Source: Falsiroseomonas sp051860665
GTDB taxonomy: Bacteria; Pseudomonadota; Alphaproteobacteria; Acetobacterales; Acetobacteraceae
Length of the DNA: 64,000 nucleotides
NCBI RefSeq assembly: GCF_051860665.1
Contig: NZ_JBHYDM010000002.1
Coordinates: forward strand, 62,001-126,000
Reading direction: 5' to 3'
The notes below the pieces were generated by a model. It was not told where the DNA came from, made no database searches, and saw only the letters and a list, made by a program, of their open reading frames with translations. Positions 31,357 to 40,043 of this stretch are shown here, piece after piece (positions within the stretch are counted from its first letter, which is position 1; each line of letters begins with the position of its first letter). The position numbers and the translations under genes were made by a program.

Positions 31357-32172
31357 ATGCTGCTGGCAGTGGATGCGGGGAATACCAATGTCGTCTTCGC
31401 CGTGCATGACGGCACGGAATGGCGCGGCCGCTGGCGGATCCGCACGGATGCGGAGCGCACCTCGGATGAATACGCGGTCTGGCTGCTGACGCTGCTGCAG
31501 CATGCCGGGCTGAAGCCGGCCGATATCACCCGCTGCGTCATCGGCACCGTGGTGCCGGCCGCGCTCTACAATCTGCGCCGCCTGTCCCGCGAATGGTTCG
31601 AATGCGAGCCTCTGGTCGCCCGCGCCCATCTGGACTGGGGCTTTGCGATCCAGGTGGATGCGCCGCATGAGGTGGGGGCGGACCGGCTGCTGAATGCGCT
31701 GGCCGCGCATCACACCTATGGCGGCCCGCTGATCGTGATCGACTTCGGCACCGCCACCACCTTCGACGTGGTGGGCAAGGACGGCGCCTATCTCGGCGGG
31801 GTCATCGCGCCCGGCATCAACCTCTCGATCGAGGCGCTGCACCGGGCCGCCGCGCGCCTGCCGCGCATCGGAATCGGCCGACCTCAGGCGGTTGTGGGGC
31901 GGAATACGGTGGCGGCGATGCAATCGGGCATCTATTGGGGTTATGTCGGGCTGATCGAAGGGATCGTCGCCCGCATCCGGGCGGAGCAGGAGGAGCATCC
32001 CGCCGGCAATCTGAAGGTCATCGCCACCGGTGGCCTGGCGCCCCTGTTCGCCGAGGGCACCACCGTGATCGAAACGACGGACCAGGATACAACCTTGGAT
32101 GGTTTGCGCCTGTTGGCGCTCCGCAATCCCGCACCCATCTTTACCCGAACCGCGCGACGCGACGACCCCTGA
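31357..32172 (+). CDS. coaX: Type III pantothenate kinase
   Basis: A 271-aa enzyme for the first step of coenzyme A synthesis. It has the N-terminal phosphate-binding DAGNTNVVF, the substrate site GADRLLNALAA and the DFGTATTFDVV motif of the ASKHA fold. Normal family length (about 255-270 aa). It follows birA by 6 bp, which links two cofactor genes in one transcript. Confidence 0.95.
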   Translation: MLLAVDAGNTNVVFAVHDGTEWRGRWRIRTDAERTSDEYAVWLLTLLQHAGLKPADITRCVIGTVVPAALYNLRRLSREWFECEPLVARAHLDWGFAIQVDAPHEVGADRLLNALAAHHTYGGPLIVIDFGTATTFDVVGKDGAYLGGVIAPGINLSIEALHRAAARLPRIGIGRPQAVVGRNTVAAMQSGIYWGYVGLIEGIVARIRAEQEEHPAGNLKVIATGGLAPLFAEGTTVIETTDQDTTLDGLRLLALRNPAPIFTRTARRDDP

Positions 32173-32274
32173 GCCCACCCATCCCAGGCGCCCTGAAGGC
32201 GACGGGACAGCGGCGGCCGGGCTTCGCGAAGCGCCCCGATACGACGAACGCTGCATAAGACTGGAACAAGAAGA

Positions 32275-33912
32275 ATGACTGGTGACCTGGCCTTCATCCC
32301 GCTCGGCGGGACGGGGGAAATCGGACTCAACTTCAACGTCTACCGCTGTGACGGCGCCCTGCTGGCGGTGGACCTCGGCCTGGGCTTCGGCGGATCGGAG
32401 CATCCGGAAGTCGAGGTGATGGTGCCCGACCCGACCTGGCTGGTCGAGCGCCGGGACAAGCTGGTGGGGCTGGTGATCACCCATGCGCATGAGGACCATG
32501 TGGGCGCGGTGGCCCATATCTGGCCCAAGCTGCGCTGCCCGATCTATGCCAGCCCCTTCACCGCCTCCGTCCTGCGCCGCAAGCTGGGCGAGGTGGGTCT
32601 GGCGCAGCAGGCGGAGATCAACGTGATCCCGCTCGGCGGCCGCTGGAAGCTGGCGCCCTTCGACCTCGAATTTCTGCGAGTTGCCCATTCGATCGTGGAG
32701 CCGCAGGCGCTGGCGATCCGGACGCGCCACGGCACCATCCTGCACACGGGCGACTGGAAGCTGGACCCCAATCCGCTGATCGGCCCGCCGACCGACGAAG
32801 CCGCCTTCGGTCGCCTGGGCGATGAGGGCGTGCTGGCCATGGTCTGCGACAGCACCAATGCGATGGTGGAGGGCCATTCGGGCAGTGAGGCCGAGGTGCG
32901 GCGCAACCTCGCCGCGCTGATCAAGGGGCTGAAGGGCCGTGTGGCCGTCTCCTGCTTCTCCACCAACCTGGCGCGCATCGAATCCATCGCACTCGCCGGC
33001 CGCGCCGCCGGGCGGCAGGTGGCGCTTTTCGGCCGCAGCCTGCGCAATGCCGATGCCTCGGCCCGCGAATGCGGCTACCTCCGCTCCATCCCGCGCTTCC
33101 TCTCGGAGGATGAGGCGGAGGATGTGCCGGACGACAAGCTGCTGGTGATCTGCACCGGCAGCCAGGGCGAGCCCCGCTCCGCCCTCACCAAGATCGCCGC
33201 CGATACCCATCCGCATATCTCGCTGGGGGAGGGGGATTGCGTGATCTATTCCTCCCGCATGATCCCGGGCAATGAGCGGGCGATCCTGCGCGTGCAGGAC
33301 GAACTCTCGCGCGCCGGGGTCAAGGTGATGACCGCGGATGACCACATGGTGCATGTCTCCGGCCATCCGGCACGGGACGAGCTGAAGCGCCTGTACCAGC
33401 TGGTCCGGCCGAAATACGCGATTCCCGTCCATGGCGAGTGGCGCCACATGAACGAGCACGCGAACCTGGCGGAGAGCCTGGGCGCCATCGCCTTTGTGAT
33501 CGAGGATGGCGACGTGCTGCGCTTCGCCCCCGGCAAGCCGGATGTGGTGGAAAGCGTGCCGGTCGGGCGCCTGGCCATCGATGGCGACCGGCTGTTGCGG
33601 CTGGACGGCGATGTGCTGGCGGCGCGGAAGAAGATGCTGATGAACGGCGTCATCGTCGCCTCCTTCGTCGTCGACGGCTCGGGCAAGGTGCTGGGCAAGC
33701 CGCAGATCTCCGGTCCCGGCCTGTTCGATGAGACGGGCGAGGAGCCGGGGCAGATCGCGGCCGACCTGGCCCGCGCCGTGACGGAGCTGCCCGGCAATCT
33801 GAAGCGCGAGGACGGGCTGCTGCGGGAAGCCGCGCGGACCGCGGTGCGCAAGGCCGTCGGCCGCCGGCTGCGCAAGCGCCCCTCGGTCGAAGTGCATCTG
33901 ATGCGGGTGTGA
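32275..33912 (+). CDS. rnj: Ribonuclease J
   Basis: A 545-aa metallo-beta-lactamase/beta-CASP nuclease acting in RNA processing and decay. The zinc-binding HAHEDHVGAV motif is intact, as are the later beta-CASP motifs (CDSTNAM, SGHPARDEL and PVHGEWRHM). It can act as an endo- and 5'-exonuclease in this family. The start has AAGAAG just upstream; a 102-bp gap separates it from coaX. Confidence 0.95.
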   Translation: MTGDLAFIPLGGTGEIGLNFNVYRCDGALLAVDLGLGFGGSEHPEVEVMVPDPTWLVERRDKLVGLVITHAHEDHVGAVAHIWPKLRCPIYASPFTASVLRRKLGEVGLAQQAEINVIPLGGRWKLAPFDLEFLRVAHSIVEPQALAIRTRHGTILHTGDWKLDPNPLIGPPTDEAAFGRLGDEGVLAMVCDSTNAMVEGHSGSEAEVRRNLAALIKGLKGRVAVSCFSTNLARIESIALAGRAAGRQVALFGRSLRNADASARECGYLRSIPRFLSEDEAEDVPDDKLLVICTGSQGEPRSALTKIAADTHPHISLGEGDCVIYSSRMIPGNERAILRVQDELSRAGVKVMTADDHMVHVSGHPARDELKRLYQLVRPKYAIPVHGEWRHMNEHANLAESLGAIAFVIEDGDVLRFAPGKPDVVESVPVGRLAIDGDRLLRLDGDVLAARKKMLMNGVIVASFVVDGSGKVLGKPQISGPGLFDETGEEPGQIAADLARAVTELPGNLKREDGLLREAARTAVRKAVGRRLRKRPSVEVHLMRV

Positions 33913-33919
33913 GGGTCCG

Positions 33920-34228
33920 ATGACCTGGTTCACCGGCGTGGTGGTCTATCTGCTGATCTGGTGGACCGCCCTGTTCATCGTGCTGCCGATCGGCACGCGG
34001 CCCGTGGATGTGGCGCCGGAGGATGGCGGCTGGCGCGGCGCGCCGGAGAAGCCGCTGCTGCTGCGCAAGCTGGTGGGCACCACGGTGCTGGCCGCGATTC
34101 TCTGGCTGGGCGTCTTCGCCATCATGGAAAGTGGCTGGGTGAGCTTCCGGGACGGCTGGTGGGCCTATACCGGACCCGGCAGTTCGGCCGTCTTCCCGGG
34201 TCCCGCGCGGGCGCCTGCACAAAATTAA
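33920..34228 (+). CDS. DUF1467 family small membrane protein
   Basis: A 102-aa protein with two predicted TM helices (about 4-25 and 52-70). It has WWTALFIVLPIGTR near the N-terminus, a pattern typical of the DUF1467 family found in alphaproteobacteria next to rnj and proS. It starts 7 bp after rnj and is probably co-transcribed. Function unknown. Confidence 0.8.
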   Translation: MTWFTGVVVYLLIWWTALFIVLPIGTRPVDVAPEDGGWRGAPEKPLLLRKLVGTTVLAAILWLGVFAIMESGWVSFRDGWWAYTGPGSSAVFPGPARAPAQN

Positions 34229-34448
34229 GGCGGCAAACCCGCCTCCCCGCGGGTGCCGCCTCATAACCAGGCACATCAGTTTTGGAAGCCTCTTTTTTAG
34301 CTTCCGACAGCGGCGTTTGCTGTTGTGCCGCCTTGGGTGCCGAGGCCAATCTAGGTTCCAGAGGGAGGTTGATCCTCCTTCTGCCGTGTGACTGGCGTTT
34401 CCTCCCTAAACTCGGGCCGTACCCTGACGGGTGCGGCCCTTCTTTTTT
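34229..34448 (+). ncRNA. Candidate structured small RNA or long 3' UTR with serial hairpins
   Basis: The 424-bp gap between the DUF1467 gene and proS has no believable gene. Its first 220 bp holds five hairpins in a row: GGCGGC/GCCGCC with inner ACCCGC/GCGGGT (34229-34260), GGAAGC/GCTTCC (34284-34305), GCGGC/GCCGC (34310-34331), a 10-bp stem CAGAGGGAGG/CCTCCTTCTG (34359-34383) and the terminator at 34414. Single-stranded CCTCC or CCTCCC runs occur twice (34374 and 34401), as in alphaproteobacterial sRNAs with anti-Shine-Dalgarno loops. No clear promoter was found, so it may instead be processed from the upstream transcript. The remaining part (34449-34652) is relatively AT-rich and shows one more hairpin (ACCCGC/GCGGGT, 34513-34528). 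Confidence 0.35.
34414..34448 (+). terminator. Strong intrinsic terminator upstream of proS
   Basis: An 11-bp stem (34414-34424 with 34429-34439, one wobble pair), a TGAC loop and a tail of TTCTTTTTT. It ends transcription from rnj-DUF1467 or from the candidate small RNA and isolates proS. Confidence 0.9.
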
Positions 34449-34652
34449 ACCTAGAGCCGGGGCGCTTGCAAGGACTATCTTAAGGGTCGAAGCATTTTTC
34501 TGCTCTTTCCTTACCCGCATGGGCGGGTCGGCGCATTTTTATTGCTGCGGTGCAGCACTCCTCGCAGGAACCGGCAAAGCGGCCACCCTCCCTGGCGCCG
34601 GAGCAAGGCGGGCATTAGTTTGCCCCACCCGATCTCTTTGAGGAGCCGCTCC

Positions 34653-35957
34653 TTGCGCCTCTCCCGCGCCTTCCTGCCGACCCTGAAGGAAACCCCGGCC
34701 GAGGCGACCATCGCCTCGCACCGCCTCATGCTGCGCGCCGGGCTGGTGCGGCAGACCAGCGCCGGCATCTATGCCTGGCTGCCCTTGGGCTGGCGCGTGC
34801 TGCAGAAGATCGAGCAGATCGTGCGGGAGGAACAGGACCGGGCAGGGGCCCAGGAGATCCTGATGCCCACCATCCAGTCCGCCGAGCTCTGGCGCCAGTC
34901 CGGCCGCTACGACGCCTATGGGCCGGAGATGCTGCGCCTGCGCGACCGGCACGACCGCGAGATGCTCTTCGGCCCGACCAACGAGGAAATGGTCACCGAC
35001 ATTTTTCGCGGCTTCGCGAAGAGCTACCGGGACCTGCCGCGCAACCTCTACCACATCCAGTGGAAGTTCCGGGACGAGGTGCGGCCGCGCTTCGGCGTGA
35101 TGCGCGGGCGCGAATTCCTGATGAAGGACGCCTATTCCTTCGACCTCACCAAGGAAGGCGCCCAGCACAGCTACCGCCAGATGTTTCTGGCCTATTTGCG
35201 GACCTTTGCCCGGATGGGCCTCAAGGCGGTGCCGATGCGCGCCGATACCGGGCCGATCGGCGGCAACCTGAGCCACGAATTCATCATCCTGGCCGAGACG
35301 GGCGAATCGCAGGTTTTCGTCAGCCAGGACCTGCTCGAGATGAACGCGCTGGCCAGCGCCCCGGATTACGGCGCCGACCTGGCGCCGGCGGTGGACGCCT
35401 GGACCAGCCACTACGCGGCGACCGAGGAAATGCACGACCCCGCCGCCTGGGAACAGGTGCCGGAGGCCAAGCGGGTCTCCGCCCGCGGCATCGAGGTCGG
35501 CCATATCTTCTATTTCGGCACCAAGTACTCCGCCTCCATGGGCCTTTCGGTCCAGGGGCCGGATGGCAAGCCGGTGGTGCCGGAGATGGGCAGCTACGGC
35601 ATCGGCGTCTCCCGCCTGGTCGGCGCCACCATCGAGGCGAACCACGACGAGGCCGGCATCAAGTGGCCGGATGCGGTCGCGCCCTTCACGGCGGTGGTGA
35701 TCAACCTGAAGCAGGGCGACACCGCCTGCGACGCGCTCAGCGAGCGGATGTATGCCGCGATCCCTGAGGCACTCTATGACGACCGCGCCGAACGGGCGGG
35801 GCCGAAATTCGCCGATGCCGACCTGATGGGCCATCCCTGGCAGGTGGTAGTGGGCCCGCGCGGCGCCGCCAATGGCGTGGTCGAACTCAAGCGCCGCGCC
35901 ACGGGGGAGAAGATGGAAGTCTCCCCCGAGGATGCGCTGGCGAAAATACGCGGCTGA
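34653..35957 (+). CDS. proS: Prolyl-tRNA synthetase, short alphaproteobacterial type
   Basis: A 434-aa class II synthetase. Motif 1 and the signature TSAGIYAWLPLGWRVL, motif 2 (FRDEVRPRFGVMRGREF) and motif 3 (GSYGIGVSRL) are all present. The large editing insertion of E. coli ProRS (572 aa) is missing, as is usual for alphaproteobacteria. The start is a rare TTG at 34653: AGGAG lies 7 bp upstream and the resulting sequence LRLSRAFLPTLKETP is the family's normal beginning. Other in-frame starts upstream would read through hairpins. Confidence 0.94.
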   Translation: MRLSRAFLPTLKETPAEATIASHRLMLRAGLVRQTSAGIYAWLPLGWRVLQKIEQIVREEQDRAGAQEILMPTIQSAELWRQSGRYDAYGPEMLRLRDRHDREMLFGPTNEEMVTDIFRGFAKSYRDLPRNLYHIQWKFRDEVRPRFGVMRGREFLMKDAYSFDLTKEGAQHSYRQMFLAYLRTFARMGLKAVPMRADTGPIGGNLSHEFIILAETGESQVFVSQDLLEMNALASAPDYGADLAPAVDAWTSHYAATEEMHDPAAWEQVPEAKRVSARGIEVGHIFYFGTKYSASMGLSVQGPDGKPVVPEMGSYGIGVSRLVGATIEANHDEAGIKWPDAVAPFTAVVINLKQGDTACDALSERMYAAIPEALYDDRAERAGPKFADADLMGHPWQVVVGPRGAANGVVELKRRATGEKMEVSPEDALAKIRG

Positions 35958-35959
35958 GC

Positions 35960-37210
35960 ATGTTCAACGCCTTCGAACGCGCCATCGCCTTCCGCTATCT
36001 GCGCGCCCGCAAGGGCGAGCGCTTCGTTTCCGTCATCGCGATCTTCTCCCTCGTCGGCATCGCCTTGGGCGTTGCCACGCTGATCATCGTGATGTCCGTG
36101 ATGAACGGGTTCCGGATCGAACTGCTGGGGCGCATCCTCGGGCTGAACGGCCATCTCGGCGTGCACGGCATCGAGCGGCCGATCAGCGACTACGACGCGA
36201 TGGCCGGCCGCATCCGCGGATTGCCCGGCGTGGTCTCCGCCACGCCGATCATCGAGGGGCAGGTGCTGCTGACCAGCGAGCAGGGCGGCGCCTCGGGCGG
36301 TCTCGCGCGCGGCATCAAGCCGGAGGATCTGCGCGCCCGCGGCCTGGTCGCGCAGAACATCATGGAAGGCTCGCTGGCGCGGTTCGAGGGTGACGACGCC
36401 ATCGTCATCGGCACGCGGCTGGCGCAGAAGCTGCGGATCGGCATCGGCGACAAGCTGACGCTGGTCTCGCCGCAGGGGCGCACGACGGTCTTCGGCACGG
36501 TCCCCAGGGTGCGCGCCTATACCGTCGTCGCGCTGTTCCAGGTGGGCATGCAGGAATACGACAGCAGCTTCGTCTTCCTGCCCATGCCGGCCGCGCAGAC
36601 CTTCTTCCAGACCGGCGATGCCGCCACGCAGATCGAGGTATTTGTCAGCGATCCCACCGGCGTGCGCGCCGTCACGCGGGAGATCCGCACGGCCCTGCAG
36701 AATACGCCCGTGCGCATCGTCGATTGGCAGGATGCGAATTCCAGCTTCTTCGCGGCGGTGCAGGTGGAGCGGAACGTGATGTTCCTGATCCTGACGCTGA
36801 TCATCCTGGTGGCCGCCTTCAATATCGTCAGCTCGCTCATCATGCTGGTGAAGGACAAGGGGCGGGACATCGCCGTGCTGCGCACCATGGGGGCCACGCG
36901 CGGGGCCATCCTGCGCGTCTTCCTGCTGTGTGGCGCTTCCGTCGGCGTGCTGGGCACGCTGATCGGCTTCACCGTGGGCCTCGTCTTCTGCCTGAACATC
37001 GAGGCGATCCGCCAGGCGATCCAGTCGCTGTCGGGCACCGAGCTGTTCAATGCGGAGGTCTATTTCCTGACGCGCCTGCCGGCGGTGGTCGATCCGAAGG
37101 AGGTGATGCAGGTGGTCGGCATGGGCCTCGGCCTGTCGCTGCTGGCCACCATCTATCCGAGCTGGCGCGCGGCCAAGACCGACCCTGTGGTGGCGCTGCG
37201 CAATGAGTGA
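35960..37210 (+). CDS. lolC: Lipoprotein-releasing ABC transporter permease (LolC/E)
   Basis: A 416-aa inner-membrane protein with one N-terminal TM (about 25-48), a large periplasmic domain and three C-terminal TM helices (FtsX fold). The cytoplasmic coupling motif DIAVLRTMGATRGAILRVF is typical of the family. As part of LolCD it extracts outer-membrane lipoproteins and hands them to LolA. It starts 2 bp after proS and overlaps lolD by 8 bp. Confidence 0.93.
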   Translation: MFNAFERAIAFRYLRARKGERFVSVIAIFSLVGIALGVATLIIVMSVMNGFRIELLGRILGLNGHLGVHGIERPISDYDAMAGRIRGLPGVVSATPIIEGQVLLTSEQGGASGGLARGIKPEDLRARGLVAQNIMEGSLARFEGDDAIVIGTRLAQKLRIGIGDKLTLVSPQGRTTVFGTVPRVRAYTVVALFQVGMQEYDSSFVFLPMPAAQTFFQTGDAATQIEVFVSDPTGVRAVTREIRTALQNTPVRIVDWQDANSSFFAAVQVERNVMFLILTLIILVAAFNIVSSLIMLVKDKGRDIAVLRTMGATRGAILRVFLLCGASVGVLGTLIGFTVGLVFCLNIEAIRQAIQSLSGTELFNAEVYFLTRLPAVVDPKEVMQVVGMGLGLSLLATIYPSWRAAKTDPVVALRNE

Positions 37211-37886
37211 ACCCGCACCGCTGGAATTGCGCGCCGTCACGCGCCGCTTCCGCACCGAAGCCGGCACGCTGGAGGTGCTGAAGGGCGCCGACCTGACTCT
37301 CGTGGCCGGCGAGATCGTGGCCCTGGTCGCCCCCTCCGGCACCGGCAAGTCCACCCTGCTGCACCTGGCAGGCCTGCTGGAGAAGCCGGATGCGGGCGAG
37401 GTCTTCTTCGCCGGCCAGGCCGCCGGCACGCTGGGCGATGATGCGCGGACGGCCATCCGCCGCACCGGCATCGGCTTCGTCTACCAGTTCCACCACCTGC
37501 TGCCCGAATTCTCGGCCATCGAGAACATTGCCCTGCCGCAGATGGCCGATGGTGTGGCGAAGCCCGAGGCCGATGCGCGGGCCCGCGCGCTGCTCGCCGA
37601 TTTCGGCCTGAAGGGGCGGGAGGATCATCGCCCCGGCAAGCTCTCGGGCGGCGAGCAGCAGCGCGTCGCCATCGCCCGCGCGCTCGCCAACAAGCCGCGC
37701 GTGCTGCTGGCGGACGAGCCGACCGGCAACCTTGATGTCGGCACCAGCGACCGGGTCTTTGCCGAATTGCTGGAGGCGGTTCGCGGGCAGGGCATGGCGG
37801 CGCTGATCGCCACCCACAACCCCGACCTGGCGCGGCGGATGGACCGGGTGGTGACGCTGCGGGACGGCAAGGTGATGTCCGCTTGA
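37203..37886 (+). CDS. lolD: Lipoprotein-releasing ABC transporter ATP-binding protein
   Basis: A 227-aa ABC ATPase with Walker A APSGTGKST, Q-loop in YQFHHLLPEF, signature LSGGEQQRVAIARAL and Walker B VLLADEPTGNLD. The LLPEF(S/T)A segment after the Q-loop is characteristic of LolD. It energises lipoprotein release with LolC. Overlap of 8 bp implies translational coupling. Confidence 0.95.
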   Translation: MSEPAPLELRAVTRRFRTEAGTLEVLKGADLTLVAGEIVALVAPSGTGKSTLLHLAGLLEKPDAGEVFFAGQAAGTLGDDARTAIRRTGIGFVYQFHHLLPEFSAIENIALPQMADGVAKPEADARARALLADFGLKGREDHRPGKLSGGEQQRVAIARALANKPRVLLADEPTGNLDVGTSDRVFAELLEAVRGQGMAALIATHNPDLARRMDRVVTLRDGKVMSA

Positions 37887-37911
37887 TCGACCTGCCTGGA
37901 AGGACGGGGCC

Positions 37912-38784
37912 ATGGCGGACCCCGTAGTCATCCACCAGCACCTGACCGCCGGCCTCGGCAATATGATGTTCCAGCACATGTTCGCGGTCGCGCTGGCGCG
38001 GCGCGTTCCGGGTGCGGTGCTCACCGGGAAGCCATTGCGGGACTGGGGAATCCGCCCGCCCGTCCTCCCGCTTCCGGCCCGCCACCTCAAGGTGGTCGGC
38101 CACAAGCTCAACCTGGACAGGCTGGCCTATGTGCTGCGGACCGGCCTGGTGCAGGGCGTGGAGACCAATGCGCTGGGCATGCGGATGGAGTTGCTGGACC
38201 CCCTGGAGGAGGTCCGCAACCTGTTCCGCGCAGGCCCTTGCCGCGATCCCGGCTTCGGGCCGGAGGATCTGGTGATCAACGTCCGCGGCGCCGAGATCAT
38301 CGGCGGGGTCCACAAGGACTATCGCCCGCTGCCCATCGCCTTCTATGCGCGGCTGGTCGCGGAGACCGGCCGCCATCCCGTCTTCCTCGGGCAGCTCGGG
38401 GAAGACGCCTATTCCAGCGCGCTGCGCACCCGCTTCCCCGACGCCACCTTCTTGCCGAGCCGCGGCGCGATGGAGGATTTCGCGGCGCTGCGCGCGGCGC
38501 GGCACCTGGTCGTTTCCATCAGCAGCTTCTCCTGGCTTGCGGCCTGGCTGTCGGAGGCGGAGACGATCCATCTTCCGCTGGCTGGCATGTTCCATCCGCA
38601 ACAGCGGCCGGATGTGGACCTGTTGCCGGTGAGCGATGCGCGCTATCGCTTCCACCGCTTTCCCGTGGCGCCCTGGACCGCGACGCCGGAGGAGATGGAC
38701 CTGCTCCTCGCCGGCCCGGAGGCGGGGCAGGCGATCGCCGCGGAGGAGGCGCTGCGCCTGGTCTGCCACGAACTCTCCGCGTAG
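37912..38784 (+). CDS. GT11-like (alpha-1,2-fucosyltransferase-type) glycosyltransferase, putative
   Basis: A 290-aa protein. N-terminal GLGNMMFQHMFA (15-26) resembles the GLGNQLFQ motif of GT11 fucosyltransferases; a middle NVRGAE corresponds to the HxRRGDY donor-binding motif but lacks the second Arg and the Tyr; a later SISSFSWLAAWLSE matches their STFSWWxAWL motif. Overall similarity to characterised enzymes is probably low, so donor and acceptor are open. It follows lolD by 25 bp on the same strand and ends 7 bp before a convergent gene. It is the first of three genes that separate lolD from dnaE. Confidence 0.6.
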   Translation: MADPVVIHQHLTAGLGNMMFQHMFAVALARRVPGAVLTGKPLRDWGIRPPVLPLPARHLKVVGHKLNLDRLAYVLRTGLVQGVETNALGMRMELLDPLEEVRNLFRAGPCRDPGFGPEDLVINVRGAEIIGGVHKDYRPLPIAFYARLVAETGRHPVFLGQLGEDAYSSALRTRFPDATFLPSRGAMEDFAALRAARHLVVSISSFSWLAAWLSEAETIHLPLAGMFHPQQRPDVDLLPVSDARYRFHRFPVAPWTATPEEMDLLLAGPEAGQAIAAEEALRLVCHELSA

Positions 38785-38791
38785 CGCGGCG

Positions 38792-39262
38792 CTACCAGGC
38801 GCCCCGGTGCGGCGCCTCGGCCTCGTCTTCCAGCAGGGGGCCCACCACCTCGATCCGCCGCTGGCCGGCCGCGAAGACCTCGCGGCAGGGCAGGTCCAGG
38901 GTCAGGTTCTCGGGGTGGGGTCCGATCAGCGCCTTCAGCCGACGCTCGGACAGGCCGAAGACCACCCGGCCGATCCCGGCCCAGTAGATCGCGCCCGCGC
39001 ACATGGCGCAGGGCTCCGCGCTGCTGAAAAGCGTGGATCGGGCGCGGACCTCGGGCGGCAGTTCCAGGCAGGCGCGGGTGGCCAGCACCCGCTCCGCATG
39101 CGCGGTGCCGTCGCCCTGCGGGTGGAAGGCATTGGCCTGTTCCATCAGCACCCGGCCCTCGGCATCCGCCAGCAGCGCCGCAAAGGGGTGCTGCCCCGCG
39201 GCATGCGCCTCGGCCGAAAGCGTGATCGTGCGACGCAGAAGGGCGAGATCGCCCTCGCTCAC
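38792..39262 (-). CDS. Nucleoside/guanine deaminase, CDA superfamily
   Basis: A 156-aa zinc deaminase with the catalytic HAE (about residue 55) and the zinc ligands PCAMCAGAIYW (about 83). The arrangement fits guanine deaminase and related small nucleoside deaminases more than tRNA adenosine deaminase TadA; substrate is not certain. The start is GTG 39262, overlapping the methyltransferase stop (GTGA), so the two are coupled. Confidence 0.8.
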   Translation of the reverse strand: MSEGDLALLRRTITLSAEAHAAGQHPFAALLADAEGRVLMEQANAFHPQGDGTAHAERVLATRACLELPPEVRARSTLFSSAEPCAMCAGAIYWAGIGRVVFGLSERRLKALIGPHPENLTLDLPCREVFAAGQRRIEVVGPLLEDEAEAPHRGAW

Positions 39263-39900
39263 CGCCCGTCCATCCGCTTGCGCTTCTCGACGATGATGAA
39301 GTGCAGGTCCTTGAGGTGCGCGGCGGGCGTGAAGGGGAAGGTCCCGATGACCTCCCGCACGCCAAAGTGGTCGCCGCCGATCCGGTTCAGCAGGGCGACC
39401 AGCTCATCGCGCTCGGCGCCAAAGGGATCCAGCTCGCTCACCGCCTTCGGGCTGTTCTGGTCGGTATGCTCCAGCAGCATCACGCCGCCGACCCGCAGGC
39501 AGGAGGCCCAGGCGGTGAAGCACTTCTCCGGATCGTAGCTGTGATCGTAGGAGTTGCTGTAGATGAAATCGACGGACTCAAGCCATTCCGGCTTCGTATC
39601 ATGGAAGTCCCATTGGATGGTATGGGGAAATTCGGTGGCGGTCGGGCTGATTTCGGTGCCGATCACCTCGATGCCCAGCTGCTCCCGCATCCAGCTCTGT
39701 TCATAGCCACGCCGCGTGCCGTGGCACAGGCCGAAGCGCAGCGGGCTGATATTCTGCCGCAGCCAGTTGCTGAGGAAGCCAATGGTCTCCCTGTGCACCC
39801 AATGGGCGTGCAGCTTGCGCCGGTTCCCGGCCTCCTGAACCGCCTTGTACTTCTCGTAGTCGAACATCCCGTCCGGGGTCAGGTAGCTGTGCAGCTTCAT
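39259..39900 (-). CDS. Putative SAM-dependent methyltransferase
   Basis: A 213-aa protein. FGLCHGTRRGYE stands where motif I would be and is atypical (the usual GxGxG is not intact). An acidic strand end follows (VIGTEIS), then a region with SVDFIYSNSYDHSYDP and a later LRVGGVMLLEHT, which fits a Rossmann methyltransferase. This layout occurs in FkbM/DUF-type sugar or glycan methyltransferases; the activity is unproven. ATG 39900 was chosen for GGGAGGA 7 bp upstream; an in-frame start at 39930 is less likely. It diverges from dnaE over 143 bp. Confidence 0.55.
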   Translation of the reverse strand: MKLHSYLTPDGMFDYEKYKAVQEAGNRRKLHAHWVHRETIGFLSNWLRQNISPLRFGLCHGTRRGYEQSWMREQLGIEVIGTEISPTATEFPHTIQWDFHDTKPEWLESVDFIYSNSYDHSYDPEKCFTAWASCLRVGGVMLLEHTDQNSPKAVSELDPFGAERDELVALLNRIGGDHFGVREVIGTFPFTPAAHLKDLHFIIVEKRKRMDGR

Positions 39901-40043
39901 CCGCTGATCCTCCCGTTGTCGCGGTGCCACGTTATCGGGATCCGGCCGGTGGTGCCATGCTGCTCGACGCGGCGCGCAGCCATCGCTGGAGCCGGGCGGG
40001 CGGAGCGCCTATCCTGGGCCGTGAAGCCGGAGACGACCTAGCC

